Source: DATFRY01 sp035489015
Lineage (GTDB): Bacteria > Myxococcota_A > Polyangia > Haliangiales > Haliangiaceae
Assembly: GCA_035489015.1 (NCBI GenBank)
Contig: DATHKR010000290.1
Span: 1-64,000, forward strand
DNA: 64,000 nucleotides
Reading direction: 5' to 3'
Made by a program: the position numbers and the translations under genes. The notes beneath the pieces were generated by a model. That model worked only from the letters and a program-made list of their open reading frames with translations, did not search any database and was not told the origin of the DNA. Of this stretch, positions 13,982 to 24,389 are shown piece by piece; within the stretch, counting starts at the first letter, position 1, and the number at the start of each line of letters is the position of its first letter.

Positions 13982-13989
<8 letters not shown>
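11509..13989 (+). CDS. FHA-domain protein with long coiled coil
   Basis: An 826-aa protein. The N-terminal FHA domain (1-100) is fully canonical: YVGRALDC, MVSRKHSM and GSSNGTHVND. A Gly/Met/Pro-rich flexible linker follows (about 120-290), then a continuous heptad-rich coiled coil (about 315-740) dense in Glu, Arg, Leu and Ala. A short helical C-terminal domain (about 745-826, AVVSFGRNPAKIKDRAIEVH) resembles ends of other myxobacterial FHA-coil proteins. It is the only one of the four FHA proteins here with intact Gly-Arg, Ser-Arg-x-His and Asn-Gly motifs, so it is the best candidate for true phosphothreonine binding. It overlaps the AAA+ gene by 8 bases. Confidence 0.85.
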
Positions 13990-15546
<1,557 letters not shown>

Positions 15547-15547
<1 letters not shown>

Positions 15548-15954
15548 TGTCTCACTTCACCAAGTGCGATCTGAAGATGACCAACCTCGAGGCGCTGAAG
15601 CGCGCGCTCGGCGACATGGAGCTCGGCTTCGAGGAAGCGGCCGAGGGGCAGTCGGTCTCGGTGCGCGGCTACCGCGGCCAGACCCTCGACGCGGCGCTCA
15701 AGGTCGACATGGGCACCTACGACATAGGCGTGGTCAAGAACGACGACGGCACCCTCGAGCTGGTGGCCGACTGGTGGGGCGTGGAGACGACCAAGGGCGT
15801 GAGCGAGGAGGAGATGAAGAATCGCCTCGGCCAGCGCTACGCCTATCACAACGTCCTCATCGCCTGCGAGGCGAAGGGCTACTCGGTCGAGGAAGAGGTC
15901 AACCAGGAGGACGGGTCGATCCAGCTCGTCGTCCGCAAGTGGGCCGAGGGCTGA
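15547..15954 (+). CDS. DUF1257 (Ycf35-like) protein
   Basis: A 135-aa soluble protein starting MSHFTKCDLKMTNLEALKRA, which matches the DUF1257 family that includes plastid and cyanobacterial Ycf35. The family's typical pattern is 'MSHF..i.t.i.d...L..AL..lG', with a later 'DIGF' or 'DIGV' strand and a C-terminal 'V...Y....v......eG' region. Here these are visible as MGTYDIGVVKND and RYAYHNVLIACEAKGYSVEE. The function is unknown. It is coupled by stop-start overlap to the Ycf46-like ATPase, which suggests the two work together. Confidence 0.85.
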
Positions 15955-15956
15955 CG

Positions 15957-16184
15957 ATGCGCAAGCAGGAGATCGAGATCTCGATCTCTCCCACCGGAGA
16001 GGTCTCCTTCACCGTGAAGGGCATCAAGGGCGCGTCGTGCATCGACGAGACCAAGTTCCTGGAGCAGGCGCTGGGCGGAGAGGTCCAGGTGCGCGAGCCA
16101 ACCCAGGAATACTACGAGCAGGGCGAGGGGGAGAGCTCCCGGCAGTACATCGGCGACGGGGAAGGGGAAGGCGCGGACGACTGA
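15957..16184 (+). CDS. DUF2997 family small protein
   Basis: A 75-aa protein beginning with two beta strands (QEIEISISPTGEVSFTVKGI) followed by a helix containing a lone Cys (GASCIDETKFLEQALG), the standard DUF2997 pattern. An acidic Gly/Glu tail follows. The start ATG is two bases after the upstream stop. DUF2997 genes commonly sit next to DUF1257 genes in cyanobacteria, and the same pairing is seen here. The function is unknown. Confidence 0.8.
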   Translation: MRKQEIEISISPTGEVSFTVKGIKGASCIDETKFLEQALGGEVQVREPTQEYYEQGEGESSRQYIGDGEGEGADD

Positions 16185-16209
16185 GTCCGTAGCAAGAGAA
16201 GGACCAGGA

Positions 16210-16916
<707 letters not shown>

Positions 16917-16920
<4 letters not shown>

Positions 16921-17603
16921 CCGCGTCCGACGCCAGCGACGAGGCCGCGGCGATCGAGAGCCGCCACAAGCTGCTGCAGCTGTTCGGCGAGAACGAGCTG
17001 GCCGGCCGCACCGTGCGCGGCGTGGCGGGAGAGGCGCTGTCCCTGGTCGGGGCCGACCTCGACCACACCGTGTTCGACCGGGTCGACCTGCACGGCTGCG
17101 ACCTCAGCCGGGCGCGGCTCGAGAACGCGTCGCTGACCTCGGTCGACCTGCGCGCCGCGGTCCTGGCCGGCGCGCTGTGGAACCGGGTGCGCGCGGTCGA
17201 CTGCGACTTCACCGAGGTCGATCTGTCCGGCGCCACGCTGCTCCGCTGCGAGCTCGGCCCGCTGCGCATGCCGCGCGCGATCCTGCGCGGGGCGGCGCTG
17301 CGCTCGACTCGCTTCAACGCGGTCGAGCTCTACCGCGCCGACCTCTCGCGCGCGGTCCTGACCCGCTGCCAGTTCGTCGGCTACGGCGAGGGGCCGGTCT
17401 CGCTCAGCCGCGTCAACCTCTCCGACGCGGCGCTGGTCGAGGTCGACCTGGCCCGCATCAACCTCTACGGGGCGGATCTGCGCGGCGCGCTCCTGGTCCG
17501 CTGCGACCTGCGCGGCGCCAACCTGTGCGAGGCCGACCTGCGCGGGGCCCGCCTGGTCGCCTGCGCGACCGTCGGCGCCGACCTCGAGGGTGCGCTACTA
17601 TGA
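16917..17603 (+). CDS. Pentapeptide-repeat protein
   Basis: A 228-aa protein. From about residue 40 to the end it is built of pentapeptide repeats A(D/N)LxX, for example GADLDHTVFDRVDLHGCDLS and GADLRGALLVRCDLRGANL, predicted to fold as a right-handed quadrilateral beta-helix. The N-terminal 40 residues are helical. Pentapeptide proteins occur within several eCIS clusters, possibly as adaptor or cargo proteins. The start overlaps the DUF4157 stop (ATGA), so it is probably co-translated and may be the DUF4157 partner (inference). There is no signal peptide. Confidence 0.88.
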
Positions 17604-17609
17604 GCGGAC

Positions 17610-18395
17610 ATGGCCGAGCGTCCTGATCTGCGGGAGATCGCCTCTTCCCTGCGCGAGGCGCTGGGCGGGCTCGAGCGCGACGCGCTGGTCGAGATCTTGA
17701 CCTACGTCCTCAACGAGTACGTGGTCGAGGGCCCGCCCCCCCTGGCCGCGGCCCAGGTCGAGCGGCTCGAGGACCTGGCCGGGCTCAGCCTGGCCGGCCT
17801 GGTCGGCGCGCTGCAGACCCGGCTCGACGTGCCGGGGCTCGAGCTGTTCCGGATCGAGGGGGACGAGGTCCGCGTGCAGACCAGCGCCGGATGGGTGGCG
17901 CTCCAGCCCGGGCGCGCCCCCGCCCCCGCGTTCGGCGATCGCGCGGCGGCCGCGCCGGTCCCGCCCGCCGCGAGCAGTCGCGCGGCCGAGCCGGCCGAGG
18001 GGAGGGCAGGGGCCCGGTTCGTCGAGCAGCCGATGGCGCGCCCGACGCCGCCGGCCATCCCGCCGCCGCAGCCGACCGGGCGAGCCGCCGCCGACGAGGC
18101 GCTGGCCCGCGGGCGCGGCGATCTGGTCGGCGACCAGCGCGGCGTCATCACGCCGCCGGCCCCGCGCCCGCGCGGGCTCAGCGTCTCGGGCCGTCCCACC
18201 GCCAGCCCGTCGCCGTGGACCCCGCCGCGAGAGGGCGCCGCGCCTCCGCCGGCGCCGCCACCCGGGCAGGAGGCCGCCCCGCCGCCGTCGTCGACCCAGC
18301 CACCGACCACCCCGCCGGCGCAGCCAGGCGAGAAGCCGGCCGCGCGCGACGAGGACGACGCCTCGATCCGCTTCAGCCTGCTCGAGCTCGACTGA
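17610..18395 (+). CDS. Uncharacterised protein with Pro-rich disordered C-terminus
   Basis: A 261-aa protein not assignable to a family. The first 95 residues look folded and mostly helical (ALVEILTYVLNEYVVEGPPP, then GLSLAGLVGALQTRLDVPGL), ending in two short strands. The remaining 165 residues are Pro/Ala/Gly-rich and presumably disordered, with a conserved-looking acidic end DDASIRFSLLELD. It lies six bases after the pentapeptide gene and overlaps the following TPR gene by one base (TGATG), so it belongs to the same transcript. The long linker would suit a tether or scaffold. Confidence 0.6.
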   Translation: MAERPDLREIASSLREALGGLERDALVEILTYVLNEYVVEGPPPLAAAQVERLEDLAGLSLAGLVGALQTRLDVPGLELFRIEGDEVRVQTSAGWVALQPGRAPAPAFGDRAAAAPVPPAASSRAAEPAEGRAGARFVEQPMARPTPPAIPPPQPTGRAAADEALARGRGDLVGDQRGVITPPAPRPRGLSVSGRPTASPSPWTPPREGAAPPPAPPPGQEAAPPPSSTQPPTTPPAQPGEKPAARDEDDASIRFSLLELD

Positions 18396-18817
18396 TGTCG
18401 ACCGCGGCGCGGCGCTACTACGAGCGCGGTATGGGCGCGCTCGGCCGCAACGAGCCGGACCAGGCGATCGACGCGCTCGCCTCGGCCATCGACCTCGCTC
18501 CGCACTTCATCGACGCCCGCCTGGCCTACGCGGTCGCGCTGTGCCGGCTCGGCGACATGCCGCGCGCGGCCCAGACCCTGCGGGCCGGGCTTGGCCGCGC
18601 CCGCACCGCGCCGGCCCGCGCCGCGCTCTGCATGACGCTCGGCGAGGTGCTGACCACCGCCGGGGATTTCCCGGCCGCCGAGGACGCCTTTGCCCAGGCC
18701 GAGTCGCACCCGGCCACCGCGGCGCGCGCCGCGGCCGGCCGCGCCCGCGTGCTGGCCAAGACCGGCCACTACGGCGACGCAGTCGCCGCGCTGCTCCGCG
18801 CCGCGCGCGCGAGCTGA
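18395..18817 (+). CDS. Small TPR-repeat protein
   Basis: A 140-aa all-helical protein with about three TPR-like helical pairs. The first (YYERGMGALGRNEPDQAIDA, then LASAIDLAPHFIDARLAYA) is a clear TPR. Two weaker ones follow (CRLGDMPRAAQTLRAGL and AGDFPAAEDAFAQAESH). There is no signal peptide or membrane segment. It is the last + strand gene of the injection-system cluster, coupled to the previous gene by a one-base overlap, and is followed by the convergent phosphatase. It is probably a protein-binding chaperone or adaptor. Confidence 0.75.
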   Translation: MSTAARRYYERGMGALGRNEPDQAIDALASAIDLAPHFIDARLAYAVALCRLGDMPRAAQTLRAGLGRARTAPARAALCMTLGEVLTTAGDFPAAEDAFAQAESHPATAARAAAGRARVLAKTGHYGDAVAALLRAARAS

Positions 18818-18861
18818 GCGATCACCGCGCGGCTCCGCGCCGCCCTGCTCCGCGCCAGCGC

Positions 18862-19737
18862 TCAGAAGCCCGGCTTGGTGCCGGGATACTCCTTGGCCTC
18901 GATCTCGCGCTCGGCCTCGTCCACGGCGTCGGCCTCGGGATACGGCGTGTCGTCGCCGTGGAAGCCGACCAGCACCACGGTGATGTTGTCGGTGCCGCCG
19001 TTCGTGTTGGCGGCCCGGACCAGGTTCTCGCTCATCACCTCGAACGGCTCGCCCGAGGTCAGGATCTCCCGGATCATCCAGTCCTCGACCAGGTCGGTGA
19101 GGCCGTCGCAGCAGAGCATGAAGACGTCGCCGTCCTCGAGCGCGACCACCCGGTGATCGATCTCGACCTTCTCCTCGAGCCCGATCGCCCGCACGATCAC
19201 GTTCGACGCGGCCGGCCCCATCTGCCCGGCCAGCTCCGGCTTGTCCTTGTACAGGTTGACCAGCGAGTGGTCGCGCGTCATCTGGTTGAGCTTGCCGTCG
19301 CGCAGGAGATAGAGCCGCGAGTCACCGCAGTGGCAGACGTGGAGCAGGTCGTCCTCGACCCGCATCCCGACCGCGGTGGTGCCCATGTTGTGGCATGCCG
19401 GATCGGCCTGCGCGCGCTCGTGCACCGCGCGGTTGGCCGCGAGCAGCGCGGCGACCAGCGGATCGGCTCCCCCCTCGGCGAGCTGATCCTCGCTGCGCAG
19501 CGCCTGCGCCACCGTGCGCACCGCCAGCTCGGAGGCGACCTGACCCGACGCGTGCCCGCCCATCCCGTCGCAGACGAGATAGAGGCCGAGATCGTCGTCG
19601 ACCAGCATCGCGTCCTCGTTGGCCGTCCGCTGCCGGCCCACGTCGGTCCGCCCGACCGCGCGGATGATGAAACGACCCGGACCGGATCCGGTCCGAGGAG
19701 ACTCCACGAGGCTGCTGCTGGGCACCTGGGAATTCAC
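18862..19737 (-). CDS. PP2C-family protein Ser/Thr phosphatase
   Basis: A 291-aa soluble Mn/Mg-dependent phosphatase of the PPM/PP2C (Stp1/PrpC) type. The motifs are in order: RTANEDA (Glu41, Asp42), CDGMGGHASG (Asp57, Gly58), GTTAVGM, HCGDSRLYLLR, CCDGLTDLV and GTDNITVVLV, so all metal-binding acids are present. It ends with an acidic, helical extension of about 30 residues. It is the last gene of a - strand group with a membrane Ser/Thr kinase and lies 45 bases from the convergent FHA/eCIS cluster. It probably dephosphorylates the kinase and its FHA-linked targets (inference). Confidence 0.95.
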   Translation of the reverse strand: MNSQVPSSSLVESPRTGSGPGRFIIRAVGRTDVGRQRTANEDAMLVDDDLGLYLVCDGMGGHASGQVASELAVRTVAQALRSEDQLAEGGADPLVAALLAANRAVHERAQADPACHNMGTTAVGMRVEDDLLHVCHCGDSRLYLLRDGKLNQMTRDHSLVNLYKDKPELAGQMGPAASNVIVRAIGLEEKVEIDHRVVALEDGDVFMLCCDGLTDLVEDWMIREILTSGEPFEVMSENLVRAANTNGGTDNITVVLVGFHGDDTPYPEADAVDEAEREIEAKEYPGTKPGF

Positions 19738-19866
19738 GTCCGCCTCTCGATATTACACGCCATGGTACGGCGCGAGCGAGGCTCGGGCTCCCCCCTCGCG
19801 ATCACGTCGACGCCGCTGCGCGTCGCCCCCGCGATGGCGCGACCGGCCGTGTGCGCCTCGCCGGTG

Positions 19867-20586
19867 TCACTGGTCAGGGTCGTAGCCACCGCTCATGCCG
19901 AACCACATCATGTCGTCGGAGCTCGGCGCCCGGCTGGGCATCGGGAGTGGGTTCGCCGGCCGCGATTCCTCCCACGGTCGGGCCAGGATCTCGCGCAGCT
20001 CCGCCATTCCAGCGTGCGCCTCCGGCGAGGCCAGCCGGATCGTCGCGGCCGCCCCGGCCCGCTGCGCCATCGCCTCGCTGACAGCCCTGCGGATCCGGTT
20101 CAGGGATCCCGCCGCGGTCGGCACCGGCGCCCGCCGCAGCTCGACGTCACCGAAATGCTGTACGGGCCGGTGCAGGTCGCGCAGGAACGCCTGCGGCGTC
20201 CGGTGCTCCATCGCGTCGGACAGGTCCTCCGGCACCTCCACCTCGCGCACCTCACCCACCTCGCGCACCTGGATCCAGCCCCGGTCGAGGCCGACCGCGC
20301 GGACCAGGCCGGCCGGCGCGAGCGCCGCCGCCGCTCGCGCCACGCCGCACAGCGTCTCGCTCGACCGCGCGTGGCGCTCGAGGTGGTGGACCAGCGCCGG
20401 GTCGGCCGCGGCCAGGGCGCGGTCGCGTCGCGCGATGAGCGCCAGCCGCTCCTCGTCGTCGGCGGAGAGCGGTGGCGCGCGCGGCGGCTCGCCGTGCCGG
20501 GCGATCAGCAGCGCCAGCAGCCGGCGGTCGATGGCGCGCTCGTCGAAGCGCCGCCCCGGCCCTTCAGTTCCCGAGCTCGAGGACAA
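19867..20586 (-). CDS. Uncharacterised protein between kinase and phosphatase genes
   Basis: A protein of about 239 aa with no recognised domain. It is largely helical and rich in Ala, Arg and Glu, with a central beta-containing part (GLVRAVGLDRGWIQVREVGE) near residues 90-120. There is no signal peptide or membrane helix. The first possible start is TTG at 20586, which overlaps the end of the kinase gene by 23 bases; no ATG or good GTG is available until far inside. The overlap suggests translational coupling with the kinase, so it may be a regulator or substrate of it. Confidence 0.5.
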   Translation of the reverse strand: MSSSSGTEGPGRRFDERAIDRRLLALLIARHGEPPRAPPLSADDEERLALIARRDRALAAADPALVHHLERHARSSETLCGVARAAAALAPAGLVRAVGLDRGWIQVREVGEVREVEVPEDLSDAMEHRTPQAFLRDLHRPVQHFGDVELRRAPVPTAAGSLNRIRRAVSEAMAQRAGAAATIRLASPEAHAGMAELREILARPWEESRPANPLPMPSRAPSSDDMMWFGMSGGYDPDQ

Positions 20587-22015
20587 GCCAGTAGGCTCCT
20601 ATGCCGACCGCCAGGCCGGTCAGCAGGCAGAGGATCCAGAACAACGCCGACGCGCCGGCCCGCGAGGTGCCGCCGCCGTAGGCGAGCATCGGGCCGCCCC
20701 GGCTGTCCGGGGCACGCGCCGGTCCGCCGTCGCGCGACATCGACACGACGCCCTCGGTGTTGGCGATCATCATCGTGCGCAGCTCGGGCGCTCCGCCCGC
20801 CGGCGGCGGATACGGCCCGCGCGCGCCCGGCCCCTGCGGGCCCTCGGGGCGGGTCGCCTGGCCCGGGGTGCTGACCATCATCGTGCGCGCTCCGGCCGCC
20901 GCGACCGGGGCGGGCGACGCCTGCGGCCGCCCCTGCGGTCCGGCCAGCAGCGGATTCGGTCGGTCGAGGACCGTCGGCATGTTGGCGCCGGCCTGCATGA
21001 GCGGCGAGGGCGCCCCGCCGCCGCCGAAGCCGACCGGGGCCGGCGGCGGATCGGCCGTGCCAGGCCGCGCCCCGCCCGCGTTCATCGGCGCCGAAACGAA
21101 CGCCGTCGGCGCGCTCGCCGCGGCGGGCGCCGGCCCGTTCACCCGCGCGAACGGTCCGGTCTGCAGCGCGGTCAGCACCGACTGCGCCTCGTCGATCATC
21201 GCGGCGGCAGTCGCGTAGCGGCGCGAAGGATCCTTCTCCAGCGCGCGCATCACCACCTGCTGCACCGAGGCCGGCACCCGCGGCGGCAGCGGCGGAACCG
21301 GCGACTGCAAATGCATCTGCAGGACGTTCATCGGCACCTCGTCGCTGAAGGGCACCGATCCGGTCAGCATCTCGTAGGCCAGGATGCCGACCCCGTACAG
21401 ATCGGAGCGCGGGGTCAGCGGCTCGCCGCGCCCCTGCTCGGGCGACATGTACTGCGGCGTCCCGAACACCACGCCGACCTGGGTCGCGAAGTCCTCCGCC
21501 ATCATCAGCTTGGCCACGCCGAAGTCGAGCAGCTTCACGTGATCGCGCGAGCCGGGCAGGTCGATGAGGAAGACGTTGTCGGCCTTGATGTCGCGGTGGA
21601 TGATCCCGAGGTTGTGCGCCTCGCTGAGCGACGCGCAGCACTGGATCACGACCTTCAGCATCCGCTGCGGATCCATCGGCGCCTGCTCGCCGATCACCTG
21701 GCGCAGGCTGAGCCCGTCGAGAAACTCCATCGCCATGAACAGCTGGCCGTCGCGGGTCTGCCCGAAGTCGAACATGCGGATCGTGTTCGGGTGGTGCAGG
21801 CGCGAGCACGCCTTGGCCTCGTTGTAGAACCGCTGCACCCAGTTGCGGTCCTTGGCCAGGTTGCTCGACAGCATCTTGACCGCGACCATCCGGTCGATCG
21901 ACGTCTGGCGGGCCTTGTAGACCACGCCCATCCCGCCCTCGCCGATGCACTGCAAGATCTCGTACCGGCCGTCGATGACCTTGCCGAGCAGATGAGACGG
22001 ATCGCCGTGGTTCAC
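20564..22015 (-). CDS. Membrane-anchored Ser/Thr protein kinase
   Basis: A 483-aa eukaryotic-type (Hanks) kinase. The kinase domain covers about residues 18-275, with the Gly loop GEGGMGVVY, Lys47 in VAVKM, catalytic HRD (Asp142 in HRDIKADN), DFG (Asp164) and the activation segment FGTPQYMSPEQ. Pro/Ala/Gly-rich sequence spans about 290-450. A transmembrane helix near the C-terminus (FWILCLLTGLAVGIGAYWLVL) leaves almost no periplasmic domain, so it is a tail-anchored kinase with no evident external sensor. It sits upstream of the PP2C gene on the same strand, forming a writer/eraser pair next to four FHA readers. Confidence 0.95.
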   Translation of the reverse strand: MNHGDPSHLLGKVIDGRYEILQCIGEGGMGVVYKARQTSIDRMVAVKMLSSNLAKDRNWVQRFYNEAKACSRLHHPNTIRMFDFGQTRDGQLFMAMEFLDGLSLRQVIGEQAPMDPQRMLKVVIQCCASLSEAHNLGIIHRDIKADNVFLIDLPGSRDHVKLLDFGVAKLMMAEDFATQVGVVFGTPQYMSPEQGRGEPLTPRSDLYGVGILAYEMLTGSVPFSDEVPMNVLQMHLQSPVPPLPPRVPASVQQVVMRALEKDPSRRYATAAAMIDEAQSVLTALQTGPFARVNGPAPAAASAPTAFVSAPMNAGGARPGTADPPPAPVGFGGGGAPSPLMQAGANMPTVLDRPNPLLAGPQGRPQASPAPVAAAGARTMMVSTPGQATRPEGPQGPGARGPYPPPAGGAPELRTMMIANTEGVVSMSRDGGPARAPDSRGGPMLAYGGGTSRAGASALFWILCLLTGLAVGIGAYWLVLELGN

Positions 22016-22037
22016 GATGAGCTCGCGACGCGACTCC

Positions 22038-22991
22038 CTAGGGCGGAGTCAGGAGCACCTTGTTGTTGGTCTTGATCTGATCGACCGACAGGCTGACCTT
22101 GCCCTGCGCCTCGCCGCCGGTGACCTTGCTGACCGTGAAGTCGCCGCCGCGCACAGGCTGGCCCGAGCCGCCCAGGATCTGGCCCTTCCAGCCCGCCTCG
22201 ACCCCGGCGTTCTTGCCCTTGTCGATCGTGATGACCAGGGTGCCGCCGCCGGACACCTCGTACTTGGAGACCCGGGCGCGGACCGGCTGTGCCGCCGGGG
22301 GCTGCTCGACCGTCGGCGTGGTCGGCTGGGTGGCCGGCTGGGTCTCGGGGGTGGCCTCGGCCGCCTCCGGAATCGCCGGGAGGGTCGGCGGGTCGGGCAC
22401 GTCGCCCGGCGTGTCGGCCACCGCGACCACCTCGGCACCTGCCTTGAACTCCACCTTGACCCGGTAGGTGCCGGCGTCGCCGCGGGTCGGCGCGTACACC
22501 TGCACGTAGTACTTGCCCGGGCCGGCGTCCTTGATCGTCACCTTCTTCATCCGCTTGCCGGTGCCCGGGGTCGGCTTGGCCCGCGCGATGCGGTGCATGT
22601 ACTGATCGTAGACGTCGAAGGCCAGGTCGAGCTCGGGGCGGGGCGGGGCCCAGCGCAGCTGGACCTTCAGCGTCCCGGTCGTGATCGGCGGCGGCGGCGC
22701 CTCGCCCGGCTTGGGCTCCTTGCCCGGCTCCGGCGGTGGCGCGCCCAGCTCGAACATCTTCCAGTCGACTCGATCGCCGCCCGGGTAGGTCACCACGTCC
22801 TTGCGCGACTGACCGACGCCATCCTCGTCGAGCTTGATGGTCCTGGCGCCCTTGTTCCGGTAGTCCTTCCCGGAGTGGCCGTCCTGCGCCACGTTCTTGG
22901 CGCATCCGGTCAGCGCGGCCGCGACCGACGCGGCCAGGGACGCCGCCAGCCAAGCGCCGGGGGGAAACGCTAGCTTCGACTCCGCACGCAT
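22038..22991 (-). CDS. Lipoprotein with PPC-like domain and C-terminal beta domain
   Basis: A 317-aa predicted lipoprotein: residues 1-29 form a signal with lipobox LTGC. About residues 85-180 form a beta-sandwich ending in GKYYVQVYAPTRGDAGTYRV, the pattern of bacterial pre-peptidase C-terminal-like domains. A Pro/Thr linker follows, then a C-terminal beta domain of about 80 residues (GTLVITIDKGKNAGVEAGWK). The neighbouring gene at 23059-23961 has the same architecture, so the two are tandem paralogues. ATG 22991 is chosen because it gives a complete lipoprotein signal. The function is unknown; envelope location is likely. Confidence 0.75.
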   Translation of the reverse strand: MRAESKLAFPPGAWLAASLAASVAAALTGCAKNVAQDGHSGKDYRNKGARTIKLDEDGVGQSRKDVVTYPGGDRVDWKMFELGAPPPEPGKEPKPGEAPPPPITTGTLKVQLRWAPPRPELDLAFDVYDQYMHRIARAKPTPGTGKRMKKVTIKDAGPGKYYVQVYAPTRGDAGTYRVKVEFKAGAEVVAVADTPGDVPDPPTLPAIPEAAEATPETQPATQPTTPTVEQPPAAQPVRARVSKYEVSGGGTLVITIDKGKNAGVEAGWKGQILGGSGQPVRGGDFTVSKVTGGEAQGKVSLSVDQIKTNNKVLLTPP

Positions 22992-23006
22992 CACGCGGTC
23001 CTCTCC

Positions 23007-23012
23007 AGTATA
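23007..23012 (-). promoter_or_regulatory. Candidate -10 element for the 22991 lipoprotein gene
   Basis: TATACT on the - strand lies 15 bases before the ATG at 22991 and would place transcription start only about 8 bases before the start codon. A purine-rich GGAGAGGA lies directly after the hexamer. No convincing -35 was identified. Confidence 0.4.
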
Positions 23013-23058
23013 GCGGATACGAGCCCACCGGGGCCTCCGCCGACATGTCCGGCCCGGC

Positions 23059-23961
23059 TCACGGCGGCGCCAGCTTGACGTACTTGGCAGACGTGATCGA
23101 CGCGACATTCGCGCGCACCGTGCCGAACGACTCGCCCGGGCTCACGCGCGATATCTCGAACGAGCCGCCCGGGATCGGCTTTCCGTCGCGACTCACCACC
23201 GTGCCCTTCCATCCCACCGCGATGCCCTGACTGGCGCCCTGGTTGATCCGGATCTGCACGCCCTTGCCCGACTCGATGATCCCCGCGATGCGGGCGCGCA
23301 CCGACTTGGGCGGCGGCTGGCTGTCCTCGACCTTGACCCTGGCCACTCGCTTCTTGCATCGCGAGCCCTTGCACTTCTTCACCACCGGGGCCGGCGGCGG
23401 CGCGTCGTCCTGGAGCGGCACGTCCGGCAGCGCCCCGATGAACGCGACCGACCCCGGAAAGTTCGACGGGCTGGTGCTGGCGCGCGGGCGATAGACCAGC
23501 TGCAGCGTGTAGTCCGACGCGTCCAGCCGGCGCGGCGCGTACACGTGCAGGTAGTAGCGGCCGGGGGCCAGCCCCTTCACCGTGCGCGACTTCTGATCGT
23601 CGCCGGCGTCGTCCTCCTCGCGGTCGGCCTTGGCGATGACCCGGTAGCCCTCGTCCAGCACCTCGAGGCCGAGGTCCACGTCGCGGTCCTCGGACAGCTC
23701 GGCCAGGGTGAGCTGGACCTCGATCTCGCCCGGCCCGGGCAGGTCGACCGCATACCAGCGCGCCCGCTGCCGCTTCGCGTACGAGACCGCGTCGTCGACC
23801 TCGGTCTGGTACGAGTCGTCGAGCTTCAGCACCGTCGGGCTGCGCCACGGCCGCGCCTTGGCGCTCTTGTAGCCGTTGTGAGCCGGCACATCCGTGCCTC
23901 CACAGGCCGCGGCGGTGCCGAGCGCAAGCGCGAGGATGCTGGTCCAGCCGCGTCGCCCCAT
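23059..23961 (-). CDS. Lipoprotein paralogous to its downstream neighbour
   Basis: A 300-aa predicted lipoprotein with a signal ending in GTAAACGG (Cys about 19). It has a central PPC-like beta-sandwich (GRYYLHVYAPRRLDASDYTL), a short Lys/Cys-rich linker with Cys residues spaced CKGSRCKK, and a C-terminal beta domain (GVQIRINQGASQGIAVGWKG). Domain order and C-terminal motifs match the 22038-22991 product. ATG 23961 is preferred because it starts directly before the signal peptide. The two genes probably form an operon leading into the kinase gene. The role is unknown. Confidence 0.75.
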   Translation of the reverse strand: MGRRGWTSILALALGTAAACGGTDVPAHNGYKSAKARPWRSPTVLKLDDSYQTEVDDAVSYAKRQRARWYAVDLPGPGEIEVQLTLAELSEDRDVDLGLEVLDEGYRVIAKADREEDDAGDDQKSRTVKGLAPGRYYLHVYAPRRLDASDYTLQLVYRPRASTSPSNFPGSVAFIGALPDVPLQDDAPPPAPVVKKCKGSRCKKRVARVKVEDSQPPPKSVRARIAGIIESGKGVQIRINQGASQGIAVGWKGTVVSRDGKPIPGGSFEISRVSPGESFGTVRANVASITSAKYVKLAPP

Positions 23962-23970
23962 CGGCGGGCG

Positions 23971-23976
23971 ACTATA
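23971..23976 (-). promoter_or_regulatory. Candidate -10 element for the 23961 lipoprotein gene
   Basis: TATAGT on the - strand ends 9 bases before the ATG at 23961. If it is used, the message would be leaderless or nearly so. It lies in the 52-base divergent gap shared with the cytochrome c gene. Confidence 0.4.
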
Positions 23977-24013
23977 GCGCAACCGACGGCAAGCCATGGT
24001 ATGTGCAGGGCCT

Positions 24014-24361
24014 ATGGTTCGACGGCTGGTCGTCTTTGCCGCCGCGCTGGTCCTCGCTGCCGCCGGCTCCGCTTGCTCCAGCGAGATCGCGGACGGCCGC
24101 GCCGACGGGGCGGCCATCTTCTCCCAGGTGTGCTCCCGCTGCCACGGCCCGGTCGGCGTGCCCGATCCGTCCAATGTGGCCCGCCTCGGAGTGAAGCCGC
24201 TCAACAGCCCGCACGTCCGCCAGCAGCTGACCGACGCGGACATCCGCCATCAGATCCTGAACGGCTCGCGCAACAAGCAGATGCCCGCCTTCGCCGGCGC
24301 CCTCAACGACGACCAGGTGAGCGCCATCGTCGCCCACGTCCGCAGCCTCGCGCCGCACTAG
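24014..24361 (+). CDS. Small c-type cytochrome lipoprotein
   Basis: A 115-aa monohaem cytochrome c. The signal sequence has a lipobox-like end at Cys21 (AGSAC), the haem motif is Cys40-Ser-Arg-Cys43-His44, and the distal ligand is probably the Met in KQMPAFAGALNDDQ, the usual class I layout (about 80 residues after haem attachment). It would act as a periplasmic or membrane-tethered electron carrier. ATG 24014 is preferred over ATG 23996 because the signal peptide then starts MVRRLVVFAAA. It stands alone, divergent from the lipoprotein operon and convergent with the next gene. Confidence 0.88.
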   Translation: MVRRLVVFAAALVLAAAGSACSSEIADGRADGAAIFSQVCSRCHGPVGVPDPSNVARLGVKPLNSPHVRQQLTDADIRHQILNGSRNKQMPAFAGALNDDQVSAIVAHVRSLAPH

Positions 24362-24389
24362 AGACTAGCCGGCGGCGCGGGCTCTCCGC

